A program made the position numbers and the translations under genes. A DNA stretch of 64,000 bases from G963691885 sp963691885. Its GTDB lineage: Bacteria; Pseudomonadota; Alphaproteobacteria; UBA8366; Aestuariispiraceae. This document shows positions 1-8,091 of this stretch, piece after piece. The stretch covers positions 1,178,001 through 1,242,000 of the forward strand of contig OY829843.1 in the NCBI GenBank assembly GCA_963691885.1. The letters are read 5' to 3'. Numbering within the stretch: position 1 is the stretch's first letter; the number at the start of each line of letters is the position of its first letter. The notes beneath the pieces were generated by a model, which had not been told where the DNA came from, made no database searches, and saw nothing but the letters and a program-made list of their open reading frames with translations.

Positions 1-447
1 CAGACAGGAAAGGACACGCACCGGATCGCCAATCGACATGTCCCACCAAAAAAACTGAACCAGATGCAATGTGTCGAGGCCCAGTCGTTGCAATGAACGA
101 TCCACCATAGCCTCAATCTGGTCTTCAGTCGCATCGGCCAGGATGGACATATCGGGTACCAGCTTTGTGTGAACGCAGACCTTGTCCGCGACCTCGCTGC
201 CTCTGCGCTGTCGAACGTCGGAAATGAAGCTGCCGATCATCTCCTCAACACCGGTATAAATGTCTGCGCAGTCAAAATTGGTAATGCCCGCATCCAGAAA
301 GGCTTCCATATCGGAAATCGCAGCCGCACGGTCGACCGCGCCATGATCGCCCGCCAGTTGCCAGCCCCCTTTAATTACCCGCGAGGTCGGATGGTCGGGC
401 CGCAGCAAACAGGTTTCAACACGCATATCCTGCACCACTTCAGGCAT
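1..447 (-). CDS. Aldo/keto reductase, N-terminal part (runs off the window)
   Basis: This is the first 149 residues of an aldo/keto reductase, an NAD(P)H-dependent carbonyl reductase with a TIM-barrel fold. The sequence shows the usual early landmarks: a GGWQLAGDH strand, then ITNFDCADIYTGVEEMIG, where the conserved Asp and Tyr of the active site lie, and a helix with SLQRLGLDTLHLVQFFWWD typical of the family. The ATG at 445-447 overlaps the stop of the preceding gene by 8 bases, so the two are translationally coupled as the last genes of a minus-strand operon. The C-terminal half and the catalytic Lys/His region lie outside the window. The substrate cannot be told. Confidence 0.8.
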   Translation of the reverse strand, partial: MPEVVQDMRVETCLLRPDHPTSRVIKGGWQLAGDHGAVDRAAAISDMEAFLDAGITNFDCADIYTGVEEMIGSFISDVRQRRGSEVADKVCVHTKLVPDMSILADATEDQIEAMVDRSLQRLGLDTLHLVQFFWWDMSIGDPVRVLSCL

Positions 448-925
448 CCTTCTTCCAGTAAGGGGTTCCACGCTGGTCCGGCAGGCCCGTCGTTTCGGCA
501 TGGGTAAAACGGCGTTTACCCTTCCGTTTGATCAGAAACCGTGCGCCACAATGCGGGTCCGGGCAGGCGACCTCCGCATCACTGGTCATCCAGTCAGAGG
601 GGGAGGTTTCCCGCTGTTTAGCAGGCAGCAGAGGCAGAAGAGCAGACAGCGCGTAAAGTGAAACGCGGGTTTCCGCGTCAAAGACCAGGGTCTCCCCCTC
701 CATCCGAAAGGTCGATCCCTCAACATGATGACAGACCACATCGCGGTCCCCGATGACGGTCTCTATTTCAAGGTCATACAACCAGAACGAATCGTCCTGC
801 CTGTCCTGATCGTCCTCCGGCATATGCCACTCCCCATAGATGCATTGCGGGACCAACACTATCAGTGATCCATGGATGTTTGACCAGTCGGGCAGGCGCA
901 GAAAATCGAGGCAGGGATCGGTCAA
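440..925 (-). CDS. Conserved hypothetical protein with C-terminal Cys pair
   Basis: I do not recognise this 161-residue protein. It starts at a TTG (923-925), 26 bases after the stop of the dioxygenase gene; the frame stays open upstream, so the true start could be earlier. It is soluble, acidic in the first half and ends in a basic segment containing CPDPHCG followed by RFLIKRKGKRRF, which may bind a metal or nucleic acid. It overlaps the aldo/keto reductase by 8 bases, so the dioxygenase, this protein and the reductase probably act in one pathway. No function is assigned. Confidence 0.6.
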   Translation of the reverse strand: MTDPCLDFLRLPDWSNIHGSLIVLVPQCIYGEWHMPEDDQDRQDDSFWLYDLEIETVIGDRDVVCHHVEGSTFRMEGETLVFDAETRVSLYALSALLPLLPAKQRETSPSDWMTSDAEVACPDPHCGARFLIKRKGKRRFTHAETTGLPDQRGTPYWKKDA

Positions 926-951
926 ATCAACGCGGTCGGTAGGGTGATACC

Positions 952-1968
952 TTACCCTGGGTAGGATCTGTCGCCCCCATCGCGCATCCAGATGCGCACC
1001 AGATGGCGCCGTTCTTCCTCTGTCTCGAAATCTTCGAACCGGGTTCGGCTGTGCCCAATGACCTTATTGTTCACAAACTGAAACTGGCCGGCCTCCATCA
1101 TGAAGGTGAATTGAAGCGCAATATCGGAAAACACGTCCTCTAAAGCGGCAATCGCCTTGGCAGCTTCGTCATCCATCCGGGCTTCGGTCATCGCGTAACC
1201 ATTCCGAATTTGATGCAGACCAAGTCGGGCATTCAGACCGGGTCCATTCTCAAAGATCGGTGCGGAAATCGTTTCGGGATCCCCCGGAAAAAACTCCTTC
1301 TGCCGATCAAACGGGAAAGGTGCATAGAGCCGCTCAATCGCCGCCGGGTGCCGATCCAGCAACGCGTTATAGGCGGTTTCAAAACTCATGACGCGGCTCA
1401 ATCCTCCGCTCTTGGCCGGTTTCAAACACAACAGACCAACATAGTCCGGCATTGGATTGTTATAGGCATTGTCGTTATGGAAGGTCAGATCAATGTTGGT
1501 CTTGTCAGGACGAATCCCTGATCCGGGTGCAGCTTGTGCGCCCGTATCATGCACATCATACAACATCGTCCCGTCCAGCTTTTGAGCAACAGGCCGACTG
1601 ACCATGCTGGACAGAATCCAGTAAAGTGCCTTCGCCTCTTCCTTGCTCATGTCATCAACGGGCATCCTGTCGACCAGCGCAAAACCACAACCGCCATCCA
1701 GGGCCTGGCGAACGTTCCCCATGACCCTCTGGCATTCAGGCATATCGAAATCGGCCGGGTCCAGCAGAACGGTCATCAGAGGATGTCGCCTGAGATGCGC
1801 CAAAACCCTGTCGAGTTCACCAAGACAATCGCCATCCAGCGAAAACAGCCAGGCGCCGTCTGCAAGATCATCCGCCCGCCAGGCCAGAGGACCTGTCAGT
1901 TTCTCTGTGTAGGGCGTGTTCTTAAGAGGCTGCTCCATTACCTTTGCCGCGCCGTGTTTCCTCGTCAT
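952..1968 (-). CDS. TauD/TfdA-family Fe(II)/2-oxoglutarate dioxygenase
   Basis: A 338-residue non-haem iron dioxygenase of the TauD/TfdA (gamma-butyrobetaine hydroxylase-like) superfamily. These enzymes couple 2-oxoglutarate decarboxylation to hydroxylation of a small substrate. The HxD iron motif is visible as TFHNDNA near residue 164, and the distal His and oxoglutarate-binding Arg as GHSRTRFED near residue 308. The length is normal for the family. The ATG at 1966-1968 was chosen; Met12 is an alternative. It begins 52 bases after the GNAT gene and leads the dioxygenase / unknown protein / reductase set. The substrate cannot be read from sequence; a carnitine-like or amino-acid-derived compound is possible. 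Confidence 0.85.
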   Translation of the reverse strand: MTRKHGAAKVMEQPLKNTPYTEKLTGPLAWRADDLADGAWLFSLDGDCLGELDRVLAHLRRHPLMTVLLDPADFDMPECQRVMGNVRQALDGGCGFALVDRMPVDDMSKEEAKALYWILSSMVSRPVAQKLDGTMLYDVHDTGAQAAPGSGIRPDKTNIDLTFHNDNAYNNPMPDYVGLLCLKPAKSGGLSRVMSFETAYNALLDRHPAAIERLYAPFPFDRQKEFFPGDPETISAPIFENGPGLNARLGLHQIRNGYAMTEARMDDEAAKAIAALEDVFSDIALQFTFMMEAGQFQFVNNKVIGHSRTRFEDFETEEERRHLVRIWMRDGGDRSYPG

Positions 1969-2020
1969 TCCATCACTCTCAAGCCTAACTTGAGCGGCCG
2001 CAACGTCAAATAAGAAAAAT

Positions 2021-2452
2021 TTAGAGGGGCTTCTTCATGAACCAACGCTTGTGACCTAGGGGACTCTGGCCGTCACGATTGCTGATCTCACCGAACACGT
2101 CATATCCAAGTGCCGTATAGAACTCATAAGCTTGCTGGTTTGAGGTGTCCAACCAGGCACTGTGGCAACCTAGGGCCTGACCTCGGTTTTCGCCTTCTGA
2201 AACCAGTCGAGAGCCCAGACCTGTACGCCGATATTGAGCATCAACCCACAGTGTTTTAATCAGCAACCAGCCATAGGACGTTCGCCCGGTTAACCCCCCG
2301 ATCAGCCCGCCAGCATCATCGTGAATAGCAAGCACAAACGATCCGTTGTTTGACTGCTCGGATGTTTCCGCCAGCGAAGCCAAAAGCCTGGCCTCTATCG
2401 CTTCCGACACTGCGTCCTGATTGCTGTCACTTATCCAGGCAATTTCGACCAC
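2021..2452 (-). CDS. GNAT-family N-acetyltransferase
   Basis: A 143-residue GNAT acetyltransferase, which transfers acetyl from acetyl-CoA to an amine. The acetyl-CoA loop is visible as YRRTGLGSRLV (Q/RxxGxG/A motif A) and the C-terminal part has the QQAYEFYTALGYDVFGE strand-helix typical of the fold. It uses a GTG start at 2450-2452, 3 bases after the ABC ATPase stop, so it is translated as the tail of the sugar transport operon. The target amine is unknown. It may be a passenger rather than a transport component. Confidence 0.85.
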   Translation of the reverse strand: MVEIAWISDSNQDAVSEAIEARLLASLAETSEQSNNGSFVLAIHDDAGGLIGGLTGRTSYGWLLIKTLWVDAQYRRTGLGSRLVSEGENRGQALGCHSAWLDTSNQQAYEFYTALGYDVFGEISNRDGQSPLGHKRWFMKKPL

Positions 2453-2455
2453 AAA

Positions 2456-3523
2456 TCACCGGATGCGGTTATTGTCGTCAAAGAAGACCGTCTTTTCCGG
2501 ATCAAAGATCAAATGCACTTCCTGACCTTTGAGGTCCTTGCCAACGTCACCCGCGCGTACTGTGATCATGCCAAGGTCAGGGTTCCTGATGTACAGGAAC
2601 GTGTCTGCCCCCAGATATTCGGCCACCTCCACAATGCCACTGCATTGAGCCTCTGCCTTGTCACCCAGCGTGATATGTTCGGGTCTGATCCCGATATTCT
2701 GGACCGCTGATGCCGATCCACTTAACTGATGCGAAAGGCGTTTGTGATCCGCGGAGGTGCCCGGCATTTCGATCAACCCTTCATTCGCAGAGCAGGGCAT
2801 AATGTTCATTTTCGGGCTGCCAATGAATTGCGCCACAAAGAGATTGTCCGGATCTTCATAGAGCTTCCGGGGCGTTCCAACCTGCATGATCGATCCGTCT
2901 TTAAGCACAACGATCTTGTCGGCAAGTGTCATTGCCTCAACCTGATCATGGGTCACATAGATCATGGTTGTGCCCAATGTGTCGTGCAGCTTGGCAATTT
3001 CAAACCGCATCTGAACCCGTAGCGCGGCGTCAAGATTTGACAGCGGTTCGTCGAACAGGAACCCCTTGGGTTCCCGCACAATCGCACGACCGATTGCAAC
3101 CCGCTGACGCTGACCGCCGGAAAGAGCTTTTGGTTTGCGATCCAGATATTTGTTCAGTTCCAGAATTTCTGCAGCGTGGCCGACCTTGCGGTCAATTTCC
3201 GACTTACTTTCGCCAGCCGTTTTCAAGCCAAAGCCAACATTCTCCCGCACCGACATATGCGGATACAACGCGTAGGATTGGAACACCATGGAAAGGCCAC
3301 GCTCGCTTGGGACCCTATCCGTCACGTCGTCGCCATCCAGCAAGATCTTACCGCGGCTTGTGTCTTCAAGGCCGGCGATCATTCGCAGCAAAGTGGACTT
3401 CCCGCATCCCGACGGTCCAACAAAGATTACGAACTCACCTTCATTGATTTCAAGATCTATGCCTTTGATGACTTGCAAGTCACCAAACCATTTTTCGACG
3501 GCTTCCAGATGTATTGAACCCAT
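2456..3523 (-). CDS. Sugar ABC transporter ATP-binding protein (UgpC/MalK type)
   Basis: A 355-residue ATPase of the CUT1 carbohydrate ABC family. It shows Walker A (GPSGCGKST, about residue 36), the Q-loop (VFQSYALYPHMSV), the signature LSGGQRQRVAIGRAI, Walker B with FLFDEPLSNLD and the switch His in YVTHDQVEAMTLADK. After residue 240 comes the OB-fold regulatory domain (IGIRPEHI), as in MalK. It energises the importer whose permeases and binding protein are encoded upstream on the same strand. The gene follows the glycosidase by 7 bases. Because the second permease is split, the ATPase may now lack its usual partner, although such ATPases can serve several transporters. Confidence 0.95.
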   Translation of the reverse strand: MGSIHLEAVEKWFGDLQVIKGIDLEINEGEFVIFVGPSGCGKSTLLRMIAGLEDTSRGKILLDGDDVTDRVPSERGLSMVFQSYALYPHMSVRENVGFGLKTAGESKSEIDRKVGHAAEILELNKYLDRKPKALSGGQRQRVAIGRAIVREPKGFLFDEPLSNLDAALRVQMRFEIAKLHDTLGTTMIYVTHDQVEAMTLADKIVVLKDGSIMQVGTPRKLYEDPDNLFVAQFIGSPKMNIMPCSANEGLIEMPGTSADHKRLSHQLSGSASAVQNIGIRPEHITLGDKAEAQCSGIVEVAEYLGADTFLYIRNPDLGMITVRAGDVGKDLKGQEVHLIFDPEKTVFFDDNNRIR

Positions 3524-3530
3524 TGTTCCC

Positions 3531-4826
3531 TCACGCAGCTACGGCTGTATTGTTTGGTGATGCCCAGGCCAGCCAGATTGCGGCTGTCCAGGAAAAATTG
3601 GTGCCGACGCACCCGTCCCCAGTCATCGGGTTAAAGCATTCCCAGAACCCTGACTTCTCGATCAGACCCATCATGTCAGATCGCATCTTTTCAGAGATCT
3701 GTGTTTCACCCTGTTCGCCAAGACCCTTGGCGACGATATAATTCATCTGCGGCCAAACCGGACCGCACCAGTAGCGGCGTGGATCAAACAGATCGGCGTC
3801 CGGATCCCAACTTGGCATCAGGAATTGTACCCTGGCCTGTATCCGGCGAATATTGTCGAGTGTTCTTTTCCGCTGATAGGCCGTGCCCGCATCAGCATAG
3901 AAACAAAGCGCACTTGCATTGCTGAAGCCGGCAGAGCGAACGCCTGTCCTTATGTCATAAGCGCAGAACGCGCCAAGATCGTCATTCCAGAAATGATCAC
4001 TGGCCGCCAGGCCTGTCGCTATCCATTCTTCAATTTCCGGAATAACGTCAACTCGATCCAGTCGTCTTGCCAGTTCCAAAAGGTCGCGATCGGCCCGAAG
4101 TAGAACGAAATGAATTCCGGGATCCGCCATGACAAAAGGTCCATGGTCCGTGATAAATTTCTGATCCCACCCGTGGTCACGACCATATTTGATCATCGTG
4201 ACATAGCGGTCGTATTGGTCAGTACTGGGGCGCATGGAGGGATCAATATGGGCCGTATCCCGGCGTTCATAAGGACCGATTTCAGGATCAACCGACATAC
4301 AAGCGAGGCCTATTTCCCAATCCGGGCAATTGTCCCGGCCGGTCTCCCAGGGATGTGTTGTGGCAACAACGCTGTGTCCGTCTGGCACGCGATCCCGATG
4401 GAACCAGCGGTGCCACTTGAGCGCACCATCGAAAAGGCCCGCTGCACGGGTCATATCACCCTGTTGATCCGCCAGCGCAAGGATGACAGATGCCATGACC
4501 GGAGGTTGGGAGATTCCTCCAGATGGCATCTGCCCTCCGCCCGACGCGTGATCGGGTGTTTGCCAGACAGCCGGTCCCGGGAAATAATCGGGATCGTTAC
4601 GACGGAAAAGAATGTGCGGGATCATGCCATTGGCCCATTGCCCTTCAAGCAGCAGTTCCAGCTCGCGCCAGGCACGCTCCAAATCAAAGGTTGCAAATCC
4701 CAACGCCACAAATGCGGAATCCCAGTTCCATTGATAGGGATAGAGCCTGGCCGTCGGGACCGTAAACCCGCCCCGATCATTGGTGCGGAGTATCGTGACG
4801 GCTTGCTCATCAAGACTTAGCGACAT
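3531..4826 (-). CDS. GH63/MGH1-like glycoside hydrolase
   Basis: A 431-residue (alpha/alpha)6-barrel glycosidase related to the GH63 glucosyl- and mannosylglycerate hydrolases. The motif YPYQWNWDSAF near residue 29 and GQMPSGGISQPP near residue 118 are characteristic, and RRYWCGPVWPQMNYIV near residue 349 builds the end of the barrel. No signal peptide is seen, so it would act in the cytoplasm on an imported glycoside. It lies 3 bases after the second permease fragment and 7 bases before the ATPase. The operon is therefore likely to import and cleave an alpha-glycoside; a compatible solute such as glucosylglycerate is an inference from the family, not proven. Confidence 0.75.
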   Translation of the reverse strand: MSLSLDEQAVTILRTNDRGGFTVPTARLYPYQWNWDSAFVALGFATFDLERAWRELELLLEGQWANGMIPHILFRRNDPDYFPGPAVWQTPDHASGGGQMPSGGISQPPVMASVILALADQQGDMTRAAGLFDGALKWHRWFHRDRVPDGHSVVATTHPWETGRDNCPDWEIGLACMSVDPEIGPYERRDTAHIDPSMRPSTDQYDRYVTMIKYGRDHGWDQKFITDHGPFVMADPGIHFVLLRADRDLLELARRLDRVDVIPEIEEWIATGLAASDHFWNDDLGAFCAYDIRTGVRSAGFSNASALCFYADAGTAYQRKRTLDNIRRIQARVQFLMPSWDPDADLFDPRRYWCGPVWPQMNYIVAKGLGEQGETQISEKMRSDMMGLIEKSGFWECFNPMTGDGCVGTNFSWTAAIWLAWASPNNTAVAA

Positions 4827-4829
4827 GAC

Positions 4830-5315
4830 TCAGCCCTTCACACTGCCGGCCGTTAGTCCGGCGACCAGGAATTTTTCGAACCAAAGGAAGATCGCCAGAA
4901 CCGGCACGGTTGCAATTACCGCACCTGCCATCAAATGCTGTCGTGGCACCTCTGATGAATTGAGCGATACGACACCACGCGAAAGCGTGAAAATGTCGAG
5001 ATCATCAAGGAACATGAAGGCGAACAGAAACTCATTCCAGGCAATCATGAAGACATAGAGTGCAACAGATGCAAGGGCCGGAAGCGACAGCGGCATGGTG
5101 ATCTTGGCGATCACACCGACCCGCGACAAGCCGTCCATAAGACCGGCCTCTTCCAATTCAGAGGGCAGGCCCCGGAAATAGCCCTGCAGCATGTAGAGAG
5201 CCACCGGAATGGTCGTTGCCGGATAGACAATAAGAAGCCCCGTCAACGTGTTGCGCAGTCCAAGCTGGGAAAACACCGCGTAAAGCGGGATGACCAGAAC
5301 AATCGCCGGCACCAT
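4830..5315 (-). pseudogene. MalG-type sugar permease, C-terminal fragment
   Basis: This 161-residue piece is the C-terminal 40 percent of a CUT1 sugar permease. It contains the EAA cytoplasmic loop (LEEAGLMDGLSRVGVIAKITMP) that docks on the ATPase and the last transmembrane helices, ending in AGLTAGSVKG as in most MalG proteins. It has no N-terminal half here; the missing part lies about 7 kb away at 12310-13056 on the same strand, ending in LSRSILLIY, where this piece resumes with MVPAIVLVI. The gap is filled by a foreign island. The ATG at 5313-5315 is an internal Met codon and is unlikely to make a working permease. Confidence 0.9.
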
Positions 5316-5591
5316 AAATGGATCGGCTTATGCAAGCCCATGGGGAAGGGACAATTCCATAAGGGGCGCCGCTGTAGATCAGCTATAATTTGCCGTGTTT
5401 TCCTTTTCAGAATCCGGCTTCTACAATAAAAGGAACATTTCATGAACAAATAGAAAATACACATGTACACTGCCGGCACGATGTTACGCGAGCTCATCAA
5501 GGAAAATCGTGACCACTACCAGGTGATCGGCTGCCAGAATGAAATGTGCCCGCGGCGCGCAAGAGAGCACCGCCCCGCAAAGCTGAAGGTC

Positions 5592-5675
5592 TCAATCTTC
5601 TGCGATATATGCCCAGATTTCAGCAAGGTCCTCTTCTGCGGTCTCGGTGATAAGAAGGTCTAACGGTCTTTTAAT
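5592..5675 (-). pseudogene. ParE/RelE toxin remnant
   Basis: Directly after the ParD-like antitoxin, the same strand encodes RPLDLLITETAEEDLAEIW followed by AYIAED and a TGA. This matches the first helices of ParE toxins (a TxxAExDLxEIWxY pattern). No start codon is clear and nothing ParE-like follows. About 25 of the usual 95 residues remain, so the toxin is dead and the antitoxin is an orphan. Confidence 0.6.
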
Positions 5676-5944
5676 TTCTTCTGCCCCTTCTTCACTATTT
5701 TCTCGGCATCGAAACCACGCACGCGCCCCTGGGCTACATCGTCATCAGCTGCCGCAATTTCGGCACGTAAGGCCGCCAGTTCGGACGCCTGAACACGGCG
5801 TTTATGCTGCCAGTCCCGCAACGCTTCACGCACAATCTCACTGTTAGAGGCATAAGCCCCTTCATCCATGGCCGCGCGCATATTAAGTGCCATCTCCGGC
5901 GTAACTGTAACGGTCATACGCTCAATACTGTTGCTATCACTCAT
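5660..5944 (-). CDS. Ribbon-helix-helix antitoxin, ParD family
   Basis: A 94-residue type II antitoxin. Residues 8-50 form a ribbon-helix-helix DNA-binding domain (MTVTVTPEMALNMRAAMDEG, then SNSEIVREALRDWQ), followed by an Ala/Glu-rich helical tail that would wrap the ParE toxin. It would repress its own promoter. The partner toxin gene survives only as a stump overlapping its 3' end. It is the first gene inside the left end of the island. The upstream 6.0-kb region is AT-rich and probably holds its promoter, but no clear operator was found. Confidence 0.85.
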   Translation of the reverse strand: MSDSNSIERMTVTVTPEMALNMRAAMDEGAYASNSEIVREALRDWQHKRRVQASELAALRAEIAAADDDVAQGRVRGFDAEKIVKKGQKKLKDR

Positions 5945-6119
5945 AAAGAACCTCCATCTTCATAAGTATTACTATATCATACTTTTTGGAGATTGTCACT
6001 TTTGCGCTCGGTTTCCTGGCGCCATTCACCCGCTCAACTCAATGGAGCAGAGGGGTCGTATCTCATAATGTGATAATATTGCTTACGGAAAACAGAGTGG
6101 TTTCCTGAATTCAGCCGAG

Positions 6120-6147
6120 CGTTACAGTAGTGATCTCAACTGTAACA
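6120..6147. repeat. dif-like dyad repeat 1
   Basis: A 28-bp dyad with arms CGTTACAGTAG and CAACTGTAACA around a 6-bp centre (TGATCT). The arms share the GTTACAGTA / ACTGTAAC core with the dyads at 6217-6243 and 7614-7640. The 11-6-11 layout resembles tyrosine-recombinase core sites, but a repressor operator is also possible. Confidence 0.55.
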
Positions 6148-6216
6148 TTTTCCACGGTTGTCTAAGATCAGTTGACGGAAAACTGCGGTTTACGGGGCAT
6201 CCAGAAGGCGGATCGC

Positions 6217-6243
6217 TGTTACAGTATAGTCGATAGTGTAACA
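6217..6243. repeat. dif-like dyad repeat 2 (left flank of the protease gene)
   Basis: A 27-bp dyad with arms TGTTACAGTAT and ATAGTGTAACA around AGTCG. Its arms are identical, in inverted orientation, to those of the dyad at 7614-7640. Together the two enclose the protease gene and the IS3 fragment. No convincing gene was seen in the 475 bases between the antitoxin start and the protease stop. Confidence 0.6.
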
Positions 6244-6418
6244 TCTCTGGCATCTACTCCAATCGGAAACCTGCAGTCCAGCGCACGCAAAAAACCTACG
6301 CCTCTCCGGCAACACTTTAGTGCAGTGCAGAGGCCTACTGTCTTCCTAACTTTGGCCGCTTTCCAATTCCGAGATGATCCGGAACTCTTCCTCCACTTCA
6401 ACGTCGCGGCCCTGCTTG

Positions 6419-7306
6419 CTACCACGGGATAGAATTATCCAAAAGCAAACCAACGTTGACGTTATGCTGAATGTGGAACGGTGTATTGGTAAAGTTAAAG
6501 TCGATAGGATCAATATTGAATTTCTCTGCATAGTGGGAAGACATCCACTCTGCGGTATTGATACCAACAAGATAAAACTCGGATTTATTTTTGCTGTGGA
6601 TAGGAATTTCCATTACGATAGGTCCGCCAGAGAACCCACCATTCATGTCGCAATTATGGACAACTGTAAACTTACCTCCAACAAGGTTTGATTCGACGCC
6701 CGAAAAAAACCGGCAATTCTTAATGACGTAGATATCGCGTTCGCCGATTTTCTTTCCGAACAAATGGAACCTAACTCCATATTTATAGAAATTAGGAATA
6801 TCGTTGCGCTCTATTACAATTAACTTGTGAAAATATTTTATCGGCTCATACTCTGAGCGTGTTAATTCGGCTATCGCCCAGTCTCCGGTCGGATCTGTTG
6901 CGTATCTAGAAAAATTCCCCGCCAAAAATCTAGATGCCTCAATTCTGAGCTCGTGTTGAGAGAACTTCTCTCTGAAAATACAGTGCGTCACACGACGAGT
7001 TACATCTTCATAATCGCGTAAGGCGTGAGCAACAGTCAGAAGGTACGTCTTCCCGTCTTTTCGAACGACATTTGCCGTCACACTCGTGCGAAAACGTTCT
7101 TGACGAGGTTTATCGTCGCTGCAATTTAGCCTTCCTGTCCCGCGCGCAAGAAATCCTATCTCTTTATCGTTTACCGCCTTCTTTCGATCATCGTACTTTC
7201 CGTCGCCATCAAGATCATCGCTGAAGATCGATGCATGAACACCAGTTGCCACGAAAACCAAAAACAAAAATGAAACCAGTCTAAGCCTGATCTTCTCAAA
7301 TGACAT
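6419..7306 (-). CDS. Secreted trypsin-like serine protease
   Basis: A 295-residue S1-type protease with an N-terminal signal peptide (hydrophobic residues 8-25, cleavage near VHA-S), so it acts in the periplasm or outside. The catalytic triad is complete: His94 in LLTVAHAL, Asp142 in GDWAIAEL and Ser226 in GGFSGGP. Four cysteines may form disulfides. Just after the signal peptide is DLDGDGKYDD, a DxDxDG calcium-binding loop of the EF-hand/dockerin kind, which is unusual at this place. The gene stands alone inside the island, is more AT-rich than the host operon, and is bracketed by inverted dif-like repeats. The substrate is unknown. Confidence 0.8.
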   Translation of the reverse strand: MSFEKIRLRLVSFLFLVFVATGVHASIFSDDLDGDGKYDDRKKAVNDKEIGFLARGTGRLNCSDDKPRQERFRTSVTANVVRKDGKTYLLTVAHALRDYEDVTRRVTHCIFREKFSQHELRIEASRFLAGNFSRYATDPTGDWAIAELTRSEYEPIKYFHKLIVIERNDIPNFYKYGVRFHLFGKKIGERDIYVIKNCRFFSGVESNLVGGKFTVVHNCDMNGGFSGGPIVMEIPIHSKNKSEFYLVGINTAEWMSSHYAEKFNIDPIDFNFTNTPFHIQHNVNVGLLLDNSIPW

Positions 7307-7440
7307 TTACCCCAACTCCATTGTTGAACCCGTTGCAATGGTTTGTGATTTTTCTTCTTCGCTTCATCACCTCTGGCTTCTACAACTCTGCAGCTTAGAG
7401 TATTTCGTTTTCTTTTGAGTATTCAAGAGAGAAGACCGGC

Positions 7441-7590
7441 GTGCGGCTCCGGTTCATCGAGCCAGGAAAACCGTTCAGAACGCCTTCGTGGAAAGTTTCA
7501 ATGGTCGGTTCAGCGACGAGTGTCTGAACCAGCATTGGTTCACCTCGCTGCGCCACGCCCGGCGGGTGATCGCAGAATGGCGAGCACTAG
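7441..7590 (+). mobile_element. IS3-family transposase fragment (OrfB C-terminus)
   Basis: The first frame reads VRLRFIEPGKP and, after a one-base slip near 7474, the next reads VQNAFVESFNGRFSDECLNQ and then a helix ending VIAEWRA. This is the conserved end of the IS3-family integrase core, including the catalytic Glu of NAFVESFNG. Only about 50 of some 280 residues remain and no terminal repeats were found, so it is a dead relic. Confidence 0.8.
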
Positions 7591-7613
7591 ACCCCTCCGA
7601 GTATAGAATTGCC

Positions 7614-7640
7614 TGTTACACTATTGGCCATACTGTAACA
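7614..7640. repeat. dif-like dyad repeat 3 (right flank of the protease gene)
   Basis: A 27-bp dyad with arms TGTTACACTAT and ATACTGTAACA around TGGCC. Reverse-complemented, its 22 arm bases equal those of the dyad at 6217-6243; only the 5-bp centre differs. It lies right after the IS3 fragment. Confidence 0.6.
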
Positions 7641-7747
7641 TGCAGTCGAACCTTTAACAGGGAAGTGTTCCAACTCTGGATATGCTCGGTTTAGAAGCAG
7701 TGTATTTTCCAATTCTACCTTAACGCGATAATTTATCTTATGGAAAA

Positions 7748-8053
7748 TTATTCTCTGATCAACTCTACTATAAACTGCAATACAAAATGCTGTAATTGTT
7801 CAGGGTTCGTTAAAACAACAGGGCCAATTACCGTGGAACTTAAGAAGAACCATACTCCGGCTGGTGGTGGATCTTTACTCGGAACTAACATGGCAAATAC
7901 CACGAGTAAGAAAGTATAAATACCAATCCCGACAATTAATCCAAAAAAGAACAAAACGCCAATTATGTCAGTGCGATCAATTAAATAAGGCACAGCCCAA
8001 GGAGAAATAAATAACGCAATAACCGTAAGAAGGCGATCTTGAAAGTCAGACAT
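7748..8053 (-). CDS. Small hypothetical membrane protein
   Basis: I do not recognise this protein. The ATG at 8051-8053 follows an AAGAAGA ribosome-binding site and gives about 101 residues; the open frame reaches further back into the recombinase gene. Two or three hydrophobic segments (LLTVIALFISPWAVPYLI, VLFFFGLIVGIGIYTFLL and a weaker one ending in FIVELIRE) suggest an inner-membrane protein. It lies directly downstream of the tyrosine recombinase and is probably cotranscribed with it. No function is assigned. Confidence 0.5.
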   Translation of the reverse strand: MSDFQDRLLTVIALFISPWAVPYLIDRTDIIGVLFFFGLIVGIGIYTFLLVVFAMLVPSKDPPPAGVWFFLSSTVIGPVVLTNPEQLQHFVLQFIVELIRE

Positions 8054-8091
8054 AGTCTTCTTGCTCTTTAAATTGATGAAGATTGGGCATC

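Noticed and set aside
1534..2013. Long plus-strand frame opposite the dioxygenase gene
   Set aside because: It mirrors the strong minus-strand gene and has no start signal. The same holds for many other long frames opposite or within the sugar, iron and phage genes.
6172..6432. Plus- or minus-strand gene between the antitoxin and the protease
   Set aside because: The frames cross the dif-like dyad, have no ribosome-binding site and show no family pattern.
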